The notes: a model not told the origin generated them from the sequence alone. DNA of 64,000 bases from Desulfobacca sp. (GCA_020725545.1 DYEV01000030.1:62001-126000), one strand, 5' to 3'. Counted from the stretch's first letter, positions 36,798 to 46,483 are shown. A program made the numbers and translations.

Positions 36798-37610
36798 TCA
36801 GCGGGGCAGGACGTGCCAAAACTCCAGGGCCAGCACAAGCAGGGCGACTGCCAAGCGATAGACCACAAAAATGAGAAAGCTATGGCGCTGCAGGAATTGC
36901 AGAAGATATTTGATAGTAAGATAACTCGAGACAATGGCCGCCAGGAAACCCAGGAAATAGGCAAGATTGAACGATACCGGCTCCGTGTTTTTTAGCAGCT
37001 TGAGGGCATGATACAGCCCGGCCCCGAAAATGATGGGGGTGGAGAGGAGAAAGGAGAACCTGGCCGCGGTTTCCCGGGTAAAGCCTAGGAACAGGCCCAT
37101 GGTAATAGTGCTGCCGCTGCGGGAGACGCCGGGCATGATGGCCAATGCCTGGGCACAGCCGATGAGAATGGCGTCACCCAAAGTAATGCCCGGCAGCCGG
37201 CGTTGATGCCGGGCCAGACGGTCGGCCAGAAAGAGGAGAATGCCCATAACCGCCAACAGGACGGCGATGCGGGTCGGGGTCCGGAAGACGGTCTCGGCCT
37301 GCTTCTCCAGAAAGAAGCCGGCCACGGCGCCAGGGATGCTGCCCACCACCAAGTACCAGAACAGCCGTCGCTCCAAACGGTTGAACCGCTCCGGCCGGAG
37401 CAGGGCCCGGCCCATATCCCACCAATCCTGCCAGAAATAGGTAATCAGAGCCAACAAGGTCCCCACATGCAGGAGGACGTCAAAGGCCAGGCCGGCCTCC
37501 TGAACATGGAAATAATGTTCCAGGAGGGCCAGATGGCCAGAACTGGAGATGGGCAAGAATTCCGTCAGCCCTTGAATGAGGCCGAGAAAAATGGCGTGCA
37601 GGATATCCAT
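36798..37610 (-). CDS. uppP: Undecaprenyl-diphosphatase (BacA/UppP)
   Basis: Membrane phosphatase of 270 residues that recycles undecaprenyl pyrophosphate for cell-wall synthesis. GLTEFLPISSSGHL near the N-terminus and PGVSRSGSTITMGL in the middle are the two catalytic motifs. The ATG of MDILHAIF is used; the track ORF extends 30 residues back into the gatA end. It lies 43 bases after gatA on the same strand. Confidence 0.95.
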   Translation of the reverse strand: MDILHAIFLGLIQGLTEFLPISSSGHLALLEHYFHVQEAGLAFDVLLHVGTLLALITYFWQDWWDMGRALLRPERFNRLERRLFWYLVVGSIPGAVAGFFLEKQAETVFRTPTRIAVLLAVMGILLFLADRLARHQRRLPGITLGDAILIGCAQALAIMPGVSRSGSTITMGLFLGFTRETAARFSFLLSTPIIFGAGLYHALKLLKNTEPVSFNLAYFLGFLAAIVSSYLTIKYLLQFLQRHSFLIFVVYRLAVALLVLALEFWHVLPR

Positions 37611-37653
37611 AGGCAAAGTCTCGCTTTCGGGGCTTAGGGGATGCGGCCGCGCT

Positions 37654-39120
37654 TCATTCCACAGGCGGTTTGAGGCGATGAAACGCCGTCGTCCGTTCAA
37701 AGGCGTAAGCGGCGGTCAGGAGCGTCAGTTCGTCAAATGGCCGGGCCAGAAGCTGGAGACCGATGGGTAGTCCCTGCGACGTGAGGCCACAAGGCAGCGA
37801 TATGCCGGGAATGCCGGCCAGATTTGCTGATATTGTAAAGATATCAGAGAGATACATGGTAAGCGGGTCGGCTGTCTTTTCCCCCAAGCGGAAGGCAGCC
37901 GTAGGCGCCACCGGGGTGGCAACCACCTGACAGGTCTGAAATACCTGGTCAAAGTCCCGGCGGATGAGGGTCCGGACCTGGGAGGCCTTGCGATAATAGG
38001 CATCATGATATCCGGCGGAAAGGGCATAGGTGCCCAACATGATGCGGCGGCGAACTTCGGTCCCCAGCCCCTGGGAGCGGCTGGCGGTATACATCTCCAT
38101 TAATTCTCTGGCATTGGGGTCGCGCCAGCCGTATTTCACCCCGTCATAGCGGGCCAGATTGGAGCTGGCCTCGGCCGTGGCAATGAGATAATAGACAGCC
38201 ACGGCATACTCCGTATGGGGCAGGCTGACTTCCACCAGTTGGGCCCCCAAGCCTTCGTAATGGTTCAAGGCAGCCTGGACGGCCTGTTCCACCTCCGGGT
38301 CCAGACCGGCCTGAAAATACTCCCGGGGCACGCCGATCTGCATCCCTTTGACATCTTTCTCCAGGGCCTGGCTATAATTGGGTACGGGCAGCGGCGCCGA
38401 AGTGGAATCCTGGGGATCATGGCCGGCGATGGCTTGCAAGAGCAGGGCACAATCGGTGACATCCTTGCTTAAAGGACCGATTTGGTCCAAAGAGCTGGCA
38501 TAGGCCACCAGACCGAAGCGGGAGACCCGGCCGTAGGTGGGTTTGAGCCCCACGACGCCGCAATGGGAGGCGGGTTGACGGATGGAGCCGCCGGTATCGC
38601 TGCCCAGCGCCGCCAGGCAGAGGTCCGCGGCCACCGCCGCGGCCGAACCACCACTGGAACCGCCGGGAATGCACTCCAGGTGCCATGGATTACGGGTGAC
38701 GCCAAAGGCGGAGTTTTCCGTGGAAGAGCCCATGGCAAACTCATCCATATTGACCTTGCCCAAGATCACGGCCCCGGCCTGGCGCAGTTTCTGCATCACC
38801 GTGGCGTCATAGGGCGGAATGAAGTTTTCCAGATATTTGGAGGCACAGGTGGTCCGCAGGCCTTTGGTGGCAATGACATCTTTTATGGCCAGGGGCATGC
38901 CGGTGAGCGGGGTGGCTTGGCCGGTGGCCAGCCGTTTGTCCGCCTCCTGGGCCTGAGCCAGGGCTCCCTGGGCGTCCACGGTCAGATAACAATGGAGCAT
39001 GCCATCCAACGCGGCAATTCGCTCCAAAAAGCCGTGGGTGAGCTCCACGGCCGAGATTTCTCTTTTTTGCAGCAAAGACTGCACCTCATGCATGGTGAGA
39101 TGCTGCCAGGAAGAGGTCAT
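37654..39120 (-). CDS. gatA: Glu/Asp-tRNA amidotransferase subunit A
   Basis: Amidase subunit of GatCAB, which turns Glu-tRNA(Gln) and/or Asp-tRNA(Asn) into the amidated forms. 488 residues. The catalytic Lys ([13 protein letters not shown]) and the Ser-cisSer region ([26 protein letters not shown]) are intact. It starts 17 bases after gatC. gatB is not adjacent. Confidence 0.97.
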   Translation of the reverse strand: MTSSWQHLTMHEVQSLLQKREISAVELTHGFLERIAALDGMLHCYLTVDAQGALAQAQEADKRLATGQATPLTGMPLAIKDVIATKGLRTTCASKYLENFIPPYDATVMQKLRQAGAVILGKVNMDEFAMGSSTENSAFGVTRNPWHLECIPGGSSGGSAAAVAADLCLAALGSDTGGSIRQPASHCGVVGLKPTYGRVSRFGLVAYASSLDQIGPLSKDVTDCALLLQAIAGHDPQDSTSAPLPVPNYSQALEKDVKGMQIGVPREYFQAGLDPEVEQAVQAALNHYEGLGAQLVEVSLPHTEYAVAVYYLIATAEASSNLARYDGVKYGWRDPNARELMEMYTASRSQGLGTEVRRRIMLGTYALSAGYHDAYYRKASQVRTLIRRDFDQVFQTCQVVATPVAPTAAFRLGEKTADPLTMYLSDIFTISANLAGIPGISLPCGLTSQGLPIGLQLLARPFDELTLLTAAYAFERTTAFHRLKPPVE

Positions 39121-39137
39121 AACGCCACACTCCGGAC

Positions 39138-39422
39138 TTAGATGATTTTGGGGACCACAAAGGCCTGCCGCTGTTGCTGGGGTGCATTGGCCAGGGCCTC
39201 GTCGGGAGAGAGACCGGCGCCCACCGCATCCGATCGGAAAGCGTTGGTCAGGTCCAGGACATGGGTCATGGGGGGGACATCAGTGGTATCCAATTCGTTG
39301 AGTTTGGCCACATACACCAAGACATCGTTCAACTGCCGGGTAAACGTCTCCACCTCCGTGGCCGAGAGGCGCAACCGGGCTAACTGGGCGATTTGGGTGA
39401 CAACTTCCGGGGTCAAAGACAT
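39138..39422 (-). CDS. gatC: Glu/Asp-tRNA amidotransferase subunit C
   Basis: Small 94-residue stabilising subunit of Gat[24 protein letters not shown], a [15 protein letters not shown] segment and the FVVPKII end match the family. The ATG follows AAGGAG; the track's longer start lies in upstream DNA. First gene of gatC-gatA-uppP. The 39423-39752 gap upstream contains only the csrA terminator-like hairpin. Confidence 0.95.
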   Translation of the reverse strand: MSLTPEVVTQIAQLARLRLSATEVETFTRQLNDVLVYVAKLNELDTTDVPPMTHVLDLTNAFRSDAVGAGLSPDEALANAPQQQRQAFVVPKII

Positions 39423-39682
39423 GCTTGCTCCTTCTTTCGTCAGGAGACGAGCGGGTGTTTGCTCAGCTTTATAAATTTTTGATTGTATCTCATTGCCGCA
39501 AAAACGCAATGTTTGAATTAACCAAGAAAATACCTTTGCCAGTTGTTAGAAAATATCGTCCCGAGGATTGGAAGGGGGCCCCGCGTGTCCGGCCGCCCCG
39601 GGCTGCATAAATTCGGCCCGCTGCCCTGGACCTGACCGGGGTATTGCCCCGCTACCGGAGAGGAAGGGGGTAATCTCAGAAA

Positions 39683-39701
39683 CCACAGCGCGGCGCTGTG
39701 G
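39683..39701 (-). terminator. Hairpin after csrA
   Basis: CCACAGCGC and GCGCTGTGG form a 9-bp perfect stem with a one-base centre, followed on the minus strand by TTTCT. The T-tract is short, so terminator function is likely but not certain. Confidence 0.45.
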
Positions 39702-39752
39702 CCGCCAGATGGTGTGAGGCCGGGAGTGTTGCAGAGTTAGGGGAGATTTACC

Positions 39753-39986
39753 TCAGTCGAGGGCATCAATGGCTTTCAAAGGGGCACGGACCGGAGGATT
39801 TGGCTGTTTTTCCTCTGACTGACCGGCTTCATTGATCCGCCGGTAGATTTCCTCCCGATGGATGATGACCTCGGGAGGGGCTTCGATACCCAGGCGAACC
39901 TGTTTCCCTTTAATATCGATAATTCTCAATCGAATGTCATCGCCGATGCGAATTTCCTCCCCTATCCTGCGTGTAAAGATGAGCAC
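39753..39986 (-). CDS. csrA: Carbon storage regulator CsrA
   Basis: RNA-binding dimer that represses or activates translation by binding GGA motifs. It starts at GTG 39986 after GGAAGG, giving LIFTRRIGEEIRIGDDIRL, the canonical N-terminus, and RLGIEAPPEVIIHREEIY with the RNA-contact Arg. The 77-residue length includes about 18 extra residues (KQPNPPVRAPLKAI). The track ORF's extra N-terminus is not coding. Confidence 0.95.
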   Translation of the reverse strand: MLIFTRRIGEEIRIGDDIRLRIIDIKGKQVRLGIEAPPEVIIHREEIYRRINEAGQSEEKQPNPPVRAPLKAIDALD

Positions 39987-40090
39987 GGGTACCTTCCTCG
40001 TCGGCCTCCCTCGCAAAGCGATGTGCCTTGGTGATCTCCACCGGTTGGCAGGGTAGACCTACTTTCTGCTAGCATTTTCTGCTGGTTCTT

Positions 40091-40120
40091 ATTGTAGAGC
40101 AATTAACCGGAAAAAGACAA
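40091..40120 (-). promoter_or_regulatory. Candidate sigma-70 promoter for csrA
   Basis: TTGTCT (40120-40115) and TACAAT (40096-40091) are separated by 18 bases on the minus strand, about 100 bases before the csrA GTG. Confidence 0.45.
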
Positions 40121-40251
40121 TGAGAAATTTCGCCTTCGGGGCTATTTTCCAGGAAACTGAGCTGGCTGGATTTCCGGGAGGATTGTATCGAAATATTTTG
40201 ACCATGAAGACAGAGATCTTGCCAGATTCATGAGAAATGTGATAAGTTGCC

Positions 40252-40551
40252 ATGAGGGGTGTAAGAGAAATGCGGCCGTATAATCGCTGGCTTTTTTATG
40301 AACACTTTGAGTTGGTAGTCACCATCAGCTCTCTGTATAAAAGTCTGCCCACGGCCAAATTATTGGAGATCATCAATCTGCATTTTGCCAAGCCGGTGCC
40401 GCCGCCGGATTTGACTTCGCCTCTGAATCTGCCGCCCTGGTCCAAATACGACATTGACTCCCTGGCCGAGGATTTTCGCCTCCTGTTTAGCCGTTTACCA
40501 TCTGCGGAAAAGATTGAGCCTCAAGCTAACGGGCCCCAGGCGCGCGGCTGA
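40252..40551 (+). CDS. Small conserved-looking protein, unknown function
   Basis: 99 residues, or 93 from the second ATG at 40270, which lies downstream of AGGGG. The composition is protein-like and codon use resembles the neighbours: aromatic N-terminus (RPYNRWLFYEHFEL), a helical middle (TAKLLEIINLHFAKP) and a Pro-rich stretch. No signal peptide or membrane segment. It overlaps the 3' end of the convergent ROK gene by 26 bases. I do not recognise a family. Confidence 0.5.
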   Translation: MRGVREMRPYNRWLFYEHFELVVTISSLYKSLPTAKLLEIINLHFAKPVPPPDLTSPLNLPPWSKYDIDSLAEDFRLLFSRLPSAEKIEPQANGPQARG

Positions 40552-41512
40552 CCTCCCTAGCCAGTCTGGCGGCGCCCACCAAGCCGGCATTGTCGCCCAA
40601 GCTGGCCGGGCGCAGGCGCAAGGCCTGGCGGGGAAAAAAGGTCAGACGGCGGCTTAGTTCTTCTTCCAAGGCCGGGATGAATTGCTCCCAGGCGTTGGCA
40701 AAATTCCCTCCCAGGATCACCGTCGGTATCCCCAACAAATGAACCACGTTGGCAATGGCGATACCTAAGGCCCGGCCGACCCGGGCCAAGGCTTGCTGAG
40801 CCAAGGCATCACCAGCTGCCGCCGCCTCAGAGAGGCGCCGGGCGGTGAGTTCCTGGGGGGATTGTCGCCAGAGCGGCGCCAGGCTGGAGGGTGCCCCCTC
40901 CTCTAAACGGGCAAGCAACCATTTGACCGTCCAAGTGGCCGACGCCAGGGTTTCCAGACAACCGGTATTGCCGCAGTTGCAGCGTTCGCCGTCTGGTTCA
41001 ATGGTCATGTGACCGATCTCAGCGGCAGTGCCGCCGCTGCCGTGCCAGAGTCTGCCGTCCAAAACCAGGCCGCCGCCGACACCGGTGCCGAGGGTGATAC
41101 CCAGGAGATTAGGCTCACCCTGACCGGCGCCCAGATAGGCCTCCCCCCAGACAAAGAGATTGGCATCGTTATCCAACACCACCGGCCACGGCAAGAGGCT
41201 CTCCAGGGCCGGACCCAAAAGAAAGCCATCTAATGCCGGAATATTGGGGGCTTTGACGACCCGCCCCGGTTGCAGTTCTACCAAGCCCGGTATACCCAGC
41301 CCCACGGCGGCGATGTGGTCAGCCGCGATGCCAGCCCGTTGGGGGATGGCCATAATGCCATTGGCCAGGCGTTGCACCAGGGTGTCGCGGCCGTGTCCCG
41401 GAGCGGTGGCTTCGGACTGGCGATGCACGATGTCACCGGCGGCGTTGAGCAAGGCAAAGCGCAGGTTAGTGCCACCCAGATCTACGGCAATGACGAAAGA
41501 TTCCCTTGCCAT
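40526..41512 (-). CDS. ROK-family sugar kinase (glucokinase-like)
   Basis: 328 residues. The ATP motif AVDLGGTNLRFAL, the catalytic region DNDANLFVWGEAYLGAG, GTGVGGGLVLDG, and the ROK zinc motif CNCGNTGCLE with preceding EIGHM are present. This places it among ATP-dependent hexokinases of the ROK group; glucose is the likeliest substrate, N-acetyl sugars an alternative. It starts 19 bases after tsaC on the same strand. Confidence 0.9.
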   Translation of the reverse strand: MARESFVIAVDLGGTNLRFALLNAAGDIVHRQSEATAPGHGRDTLVQRLANGIMAIPQRAGIAADHIAAVGLGIPGLVELQPGRVVKAPNIPALDGFLLGPALESLLPWPVVLDNDANLFVWGEAYLGAGQGEPNLLGITLGTGVGGGLVLDGRLWHGSGGTAAEIGHMTIEPDGERCNCGNTGCLETLASATWTVKWLLARLEEGAPSSLAPLWRQSPQELTARRLSEAAAAGDALAQQALARVGRALGIAIANVVHLLGIPTVILGGNFANAWEQFIPALEEELSRRLTFFPRQALRLRPASLGDNAGLVGAARLAREVSRAPGAR

Positions 41513-41531
41513 CGCTCTCTTTCCCGCTTGA

Positions 41532-42197
41532 TTAGCCAAGGTCGTGGTCTGGGGCAGGGGCGACCAAGTTGCCGAGGTATGGTGCCAATACTGCCGCGGT
41601 GAGGATACCGGCCCGAAGGATGCGGGGCGGCTGGTGCACCACATCCACAATGGTTGACGGCAGGCCGCCCGGGCAGGGGCCATCCTGCAGAATTAAATCA
41701 ACTTGGGCCCCCAAGGCGGCCTCCACCTGAGAAGCTGTCTGCAAGGCTTCCTGGCCGGAAAGATTGGCGCTGGTGCCGGTGATGGGCCTGCCAAAGACCT
41801 CCACCAGCCGCCGGGTCAATGCCAACCCCGGTTGCCGGACGCCGATGGTGCCGCTGCCCCCCGTCAGGGGGAACGGCAAATCCGGTCGGGCTGGCAGGAT
41901 GAGGGTCAGCGGCCCGGGCCAGAAGCGGGCCATCAAGGTCTCGGCCAGGGGTGGTATGGCCGCAGCCACTTTACCCACCATACCCTTATCGGCCACCAGG
42001 ACAAGCAGGGGCTTGGACGCGGGCCGACCTTTGAGGGTCAGGATCCGGGCCAAGGCCGTTTCATTGCCGGCGTCCACAGCCAGGGCATAAAAGGTTTCGG
42101 TGGGGCAGGCTACCAAACCGCCGGCGGCCAAGACCTGCGAGGCTTGCCGCAGGACCTGGTCATCCTCCGGCCCGCGCCAGGAAAAGATATCAGCCAT
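41532..42197 (-). CDS. tsaC: L-threonylcarbamoyladenylate synthase (TsaC/Sua5/YrdC)
   Basis: Makes threonylcarbamoyl-AMP for the t6A37 tRNA modification. The 221-residue YrdC-type protein shows GLVACPTETFYALAVDA, LKGRPASKPL, FWPGPLTLIL and PITGTSANLSG. It is longer than TsaC alone but lacks the full Sua5 C-terminal domain. First of a two-gene unit with the ROK kinase. Confidence 0.93.
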   Translation of the reverse strand: MADIFSWRGPEDDQVLRQASQVLAAGGLVACPTETFYALAVDAGNETALARILTLKGRPASKPLLVLVADKGMVGKVAAAIPPLAETLMARFWPGPLTLILPARPDLPFPLTGGSGTIGVRQPGLALTRRLVEVFGRPITGTSANLSGQEALQTASQVEAALGAQVDLILQDGPCPGGLPSTIVDVVHQPPRILRAGILTAAVLAPYLGNLVAPAPDHDLG

Positions 42198-42341
42198 GGC
42201 TCATCTTATCCTGAGGTGATCGTCTTGACAAGTGAGGGCGCCGGTTTTTTTGTCCGGCCCTGGCTGGCCGGGGCCTCTTGACGTGGCGGGGCGCCGGGGT
42301 CACAATAGTATGGTCGTTCCCATTGACTTCCAAGGTGATCT

Positions 42342-43199
42342 ATGTCCGCCATGTCTATCCGGCAGGAATGTTATACCTGCCTGACGAAACTCATTGAGCA
42401 AACCGCGGCTCAGGCAACTGCTGATCCGGCTCTGCAGGCGGCCGCCCGGTTCCAGGCTCAGGCCATCTTGGCGGCGGCCTTCACGCCGCAAGCTATCCCG
42501 GCCGTCATTGCCAATCGCTTTCACCGGGTCATCAAAGAGGTGACCGGCAATCCTGATCCCTTCCGGGCCCGCAAACAACGGGAAACGGAACTGGCCCGCC
42601 ATCTGGCGGCGCGGCTGCTGGACCGGCAGCCCAACGAGCCGGCCAACCTGGTGGCCCTGGCAGCCACAGGCAATGCCTTGGATTTCTTCCGGCCAGAGGC
42701 GGACATCAGCCGGGATATGGTCGCGCCGGCGGTCTTTGTCCGTGCCGATCTGGACGCCTGGTGGAGCCGTTTGCAAGGCGGTCCTGGTTTACTCCTTTAC
42801 TTGGCCGATAACGCCGGGGAGCAGTTTTTTGATCTACCTCTGGTCCATCTCTTGCGGGATATGGCCTGGCAGGTATATTATGTGGTCAAAGGCGGTCCCA
42901 TTCAGAATGATCTGACCCGGGAGGATCTGACATTCTCAGGCGTGGCCGCGGACTTGGCCCCGGTGGTGGATACGGGGGCCGAAACCGTCGGGCTGGAACT
43001 GGAGTTGACCAGTCCAGAGTTTCAACGCCTGTTCCGGCAGGCTGATCTGATCCTGGCCAAGGGCATGGGCCATTATGAGACGCTGGCCCATCTCTCTGAT
43101 TCCCGTCTCTTTTTCCTGTTTCAGGCCAAATGTGCGCCAGTGGCGGCCTCCCTAACGGTGCCCCTGTGGTCCTTTGTCCTGTGCCAGTCCGGCAGGTGA
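42342..43199 (+). CDS. DUF89/ARMT1-like metal-dependent phosphatase
   Basis: 285 residues. YLADNAGEQFFDLPLV is the characteristic metal/catalytic block, with a nearby VKGGPIQNDLT and late ADLILAKGMGHYETL. Two N-terminal cysteines (ECYTCL) match the bacterial and archaeal DUF89 group. Members are Co/Ni/Mn-dependent phosphatases thought to clear damaged phosphometabolites. The natural substrate here is unknown. Confidence 0.87.
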   Translation: MSAMSIRQECYTCLTKLIEQTAAQATADPALQAAARFQAQAILAAAFTPQAIPAVIANRFHRVIKEVTGNPDPFRARKQRETELARHLAARLLDRQPNEPANLVALAATGNALDFFRPEADISRDMVAPAVFVRADLDAWWSRLQGGPGLLLYLADNAGEQFFDLPLVHLLRDMAWQVYYVVKGGPIQNDLTREDLTFSGVAADLAPVVDTGAETVGLELELTSPEFQRLFRQADLILAKGMGHYETLAHLSDSRLFFLFQAKCAPVAASLTVPLWSFVLCQSGR

Positions 43200-43300
43200 G
43201 ACCTTCAACAGTTCTATGCGTGTCAATTCAGGAAAAGCCAGGGCCATAAGCCGATGTTGCCGGTGGCTCAGCTCCTCGAGGTTGAGGAGATAAGGCAGCC

Positions 43301-44014
43301 ATGGCAATTCCCATCCGCGGCCAGGCTGCCCAACGAACCTGGCCCTTCGCCACCCTCGGGCTCATCGGCCTGAACCTCATCATCTTTTTCGGCCAACTAC
43401 AGCTGGGCGAAGACGCCACCTTGAAGCTCTTCTGGCAGGGGGGGGCCATTCCCGCCAAACTGTCCCAGGTGAAGCTCTTCGGTTCCTGGCAGTCCCTGAA
43501 ATTGGTGGCCACCATGTTCACCTCCCTCTTTTTGCACGCCGGGTGGGTCCACCTGCTGGGCAACCTCTTATTTCTCTGGGTGTTTGGCGAAGCCTTGGAG
43601 GATGAGCTGGGTCATTGGCGTTTTCTGGGATTTTATCTTTTTTGCGGCTTCTTTTCCCTGTTGCTGCATACGGTGGTGGCCAGCCGGTTGTCGGTGCCCA
43701 TCATTGGGGCGAGCGGCGCCATTGCCGGCCTGCTGGGGGCGTATCTCATCCGCTACCCCCAGGCGCCGGTGCAGACCCTGGTCTATCTTCTCGTGCGCTT
43801 TCAGATTGTGGCCGTCCCGGCCTATGTCTGGCTGGGCTTATGGCTCCTTTTGCAATTCTACGGCCTGCGTCAGGGAGGGCCGGTGGCTTGGTTTGCTCAC
43901 CTGGGCGGCTTTCTCACCGGCCTGCTGGGGGTCGGCCTGTTCGTGCCGGCCACAGCTCCATCAAGGTCAACCAAGACCAGGAAAGCCCCGGTCCGGAAAA
44001 AAAGCCGCCGCTGA
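43301..44014 (+). CDS. Rhomboid-family intramembrane serine protease
   Basis: 237 residues with six to seven helices. The catalytic Ser lies in GASGAIAG, the catalytic His in WFAHLGGF and the oxyanion-type motif in HAGWVHLLGNLLFLW. The protein has the long loop between the first two helices and a basic C-terminal tail (RKAPVRKKSRR). Its substrate is unknown. It starts about 100 bases after the DUF89 gene. Confidence 0.92.
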   Translation: MAIPIRGQAAQRTWPFATLGLIGLNLIIFFGQLQLGEDATLKLFWQGGAIPAKLSQVKLFGSWQSLKLVATMFTSLFLHAGWVHLLGNLLFLWVFGEALEDELGHWRFLGFYLFCGFFSLLLHTVVASRLSVPIIGASGAIAGLLGAYLIRYPQAPVQTLVYLLVRFQIVAVPAYVWLGLWLLLQFYGLRQGGPVAWFAHLGGFLTGLLGVGLFVPATAPSRSTKTRKAPVRKKSRR

Positions 44015-44148
44015 CCCCCAGAGTTGCCAACTTTCGCCATTCTCAGGGGGTAGTTGCCGCCCCCCATATGCGGATTTTCAGTTCCCGGTGAGGCAAAAAT
44101 CTGCCATAATGAGGCAGAATATTCGAGAGCAAGGACAATCAGTCTCCC

Positions 44149-44937
44149 ATGCTGAATCTCCAAAGAGCTTTGTCATGGCGCAACGCGGCCGGCAAGGCCT
44201 GCATGCTTTTCTGTCTGCTGGCCTCCCTGGCCGTGTTGGACGGCGTGGTCGCCAAGTTCTTAGAGCCGACCAACGTCTTCCACGTTCTGGCCGGGGAGTC
44301 CGTGGAGGCCAACGGGCCGCTGCCGGAGAACATCAAACGGACCGATGAGTTGCAGTATGCCAGCGATTCCCCCCAGCTGCGCCTCGCTTTTGACGCTATT
44401 CATGCCGGCTATTTTCTGGGCGGCAACATGTGGCGGGGCCGGATCCTGACGGGCGAGACCCTGGCTCCGGGAAAATATACCATCAGCATCCGCCCCAAAG
44501 ATTATCCGCCGGAGAAACCGGGCTATCAAATCCGGGTAGTGGTCCACCCCGATCAGTTGAGTCAGCGGACAGGATTCGCCTCCATCATCAAACGCCAGAC
44601 CGGCCGCTCTCCCTATTTGGTTGCCCTGGCCTGTCTGCCCTTGATCGGCCTCACCTTGGGGGTGGTCTTTTTTCTATCCCGGCGCATTGACGAGCTCGAA
44701 GCGGCCAGCGGTATGGCGGAAATCTACCATGTGGCCAAACAGGAAGGCTTGTATCGGGTCACCTTTGGATTGGGGTTGCGCCACGGCGTCCACGTAGGCG
44801 ATCAAGTCACTCTCCTGGACCCCGACGGCCAGTATGTGGGGGCCGGCCAGGTGGTGGAGGCCTCAGAAAACGACGCCGCTGCTGTGGTCGCCATCGATCA
44901 GATTATTCGCCCCGGGTATTTCATTTCGCGAAACTAA
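44149..44937 (+). CDS. Two-helix membrane protein, unknown function
   Basis: 262 residues. TM1 is near residues 15-35; a periplasmic domain of about 115 residues follows (an APGKYTISIRPKDYPPEKPGY stretch looks beta-rich). TM2 is near 165-185 and a cytoplasmic C-terminal domain follows (VHVGDQVTLLDPDGQYVGAGQVV, beta-barrel-like, with ENDAAAVV). I do not recognise a family. It is followed by a small terminator. Confidence 0.75.
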   Translation: MLNLQRALSWRNAAGKACMLFCLLASLAVLDGVVAKFLEPTNVFHVLAGESVEANGPLPENIKRTDELQYASDSPQLRLAFDAIHAGYFLGGNMWRGRILTGETLAPGKYTISIRPKDYPPEKPGYQIRVVVHPDQLSQRTGFASIIKRQTGRSPYLVALACLPLIGLTLGVVFFLSRRIDELEAASGMAEIYHVAKQEGLYRVTFGLGLRHGVHVGDQVTLLDPDGQYVGAGQVVEASENDAAAVVAIDQIIRPGYFISRN

Positions 44938-44982
44938 CAATCCGTTGAGAAGAATCTTCCCGCAGAGTTTCCTCCCAGGTAA

Positions 44983-45009
44983 TTGCGACGCGTTGTCGCA
45001 ACGTTTTAG
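44983..45009 (+). terminator. Intrinsic terminator
   Basis: TTGCGAC and GTCGCAA pair around GCGTT and are followed by CGTTTTA. The rest of the 44938-45198 gap also has a GAGAATGCC/GGCATTCTC hairpin at about 45093-45119 without a clear T-tract, and nothing else I can support. Confidence 0.65.
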
Positions 45010-45198
45010 ACTGGCCCCCATGGTCAGACTTGAGCGGGTGCCGAGGCTCGCCCTCCAGAAGATCATGGCAAGAGGGCCAGAGTGAGCAGCCCGGAGAATG
45101 CCTGCCCGTTGGCATTCTCTTGGCGCGCCGGCCGCGAAAGCACTTGCGCCTCCCGTTGATATTGGATAGATAGTAGTGGCTGAGGAAAGGAGCAGATC

Positions 45199-45822
45199 AT
45201 GGGGATTTATGCCAAATCTCTGAGCTTTACCCGTTATTTTGTTCGCGGGGAGACGCCTGCTGATTTTTATAGTTGGGTGGATGAACGGCTGCAGGCCTTT
45301 CTCTTCCGGGAAATCGACGATACCACCGACGAAAAGGCCTGGGGTTGGGTGGAATTGGACAACCTGCTACAGACCTCCTTTGGGGGCGGTCAGGCCCATA
45401 AGGGCGAATACCTGGCCTTTTCCCTGCGGGTGGATACCCGCAAGGTGCCGGCCGCGGTCTTTCGCAAACATTTCCTCCTGGCGGAGCGCGCTCTGCTGGC
45501 GCAGCAGAAATTCCGGCGTCTGAGCCGGAACCAGAAATTGGAGTTGAAAAAGACGGTGCTGCAGGATCTCCTCCGCCGGCAGATGCCGCAGCCGAGCCTC
45601 TTTGACGTGGTCTGGCATCCGGGCCGGCAGCGCCTCTGGCTCTTTGCCACCAGCCCCAAGGTCCGGGAGATCTTTGAGACCCTGTTTCGGGAAACCTTTG
45701 AGATGGATCTCTATCTCCTCTTTCCCTATACCTTGGCCCAGGATATTTTGGATCCGGCGGCTTTGGATAAACTGGAGCTGCTGGAGCCGGCAGTCTTTGC
45801 CTTAGGAGGGGTGAGGTCTTAG
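45199..45822 (+). CDS. RdgC-like protein, N-terminal part
   Basis: 207 residues. The layout (FTRYFVRGE start, LAFSLRVDTRKVPAAVFRKHF, RNQKLELKKTVLQDLLRRQMP, VVWHPGRQRLWLFATSPKVREIFETLF) matches the first two thirds of RdgC, a ring-forming DNA-binding protein that restrains RecA. The match is from memory of the family pattern, not an alignment. The rest of the family appears in the next gene. Clear ribosome binding site GGAAAGGAGC. Confidence 0.6.
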   Translation: MGIYAKSLSFTRYFVRGETPADFYSWVDERLQAFLFREIDDTTDEKAWGWVELDNLLQTSFGGGQAHKGEYLAFSLRVDTRKVPAAVFRKHFLLAERALLAQQKFRRLSRNQKLELKKTVLQDLLRRQMPQPSLFDVVWHPGRQRLWLFATSPKVREIFETLFRETFEMDLYLLFPYTLAQDILDPAALDKLELLEPAVFALGGVRS

Positions 45823-45952
45823 AGTGGCCGGGTTGGCCAAGCCTTGCCGGTGGGAGCTTCCGACGGCACAGTCCTCTAATAGGCTGTTGCCAGGCATTGT
45901 TATAACAACTTGCGCAAGTTGCACTCTTGACGCTGCACAAGAAGGATAGATC

Positions 45953-46483
45953 ATGCGGGATCTGGTGGAATTACTGTTTGCGTATCGCTTTTTGGGCCGG
46001 GAGTTCCTCGCCTGGCTTTGGTTTCAGAGCGAAACCAGCGGCGATGAACTGATCTCGGTGCCCGAGCAGGAACCGGTCAACCTCATGGTTGGCGACAAGA
46101 TGGTTCTGGAAACAGGGGATGGCGAGTATCGGGAGACGTTGGTCCTACAGGGCAGCCATTCGGAGCACCGGGAGGCCCGCTTGGGGCTAGTGCAGGGCAA
46201 ACTGCCGGAGGAGATGCAGCTCAGGCTGCAGCGGGGCCAGGACGAATGGCAGTTTACCCTTAAAGCCGCGACCCTGGAGATCAAGGGTCTGAAGAATAAG
46301 AACGCTCCTGGGCCTCAGGAAGGTGACGACGACCAGGAAGGGTATTTTTTTGATCAGATGTATCAGGTGGAAGCGGTGTCGGCCATTCTGGACGGCCTCT
46401 TTCGTTCCTTTCTGCAGATCCGTTTGTCGCCGGCCTGGGAGGAGGAGGAGATGCCCCGACTGCTGGATTGGCTGGAGGCCTGA
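45953..46483 (+). CDS. RdgC-like protein, C-terminal part
   Basis: 176 residues beginning MRDLVELLFAYRFLGREFLAWLWFQSE. The WLWF block, the GDKMVLETGDGEYRETLVLQG stretch, GKLPEEMQLRL and the closing IRLSPAWEEEEMPRLLDWL match the C-terminal half of long RdgC-type proteins. It has its own AAGAAGGAT ribosome binding site and is 130 bases downstream of the first part. No single base change joins the frames, so this looks like a natural two-gene form. Confidence 0.55.
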   Translation: MRDLVELLFAYRFLGREFLAWLWFQSETSGDELISVPEQEPVNLMVGDKMVLETGDGEYRETLVLQGSHSEHREARLGLVQGKLPEEMQLRLQRGQDEWQFTLKAATLEIKGLKNKNAPGPQEGDDDQEGYFFDQMYQVEAVSAILDGLFRSFLQIRLSPAWEEEEMPRLLDWLEA

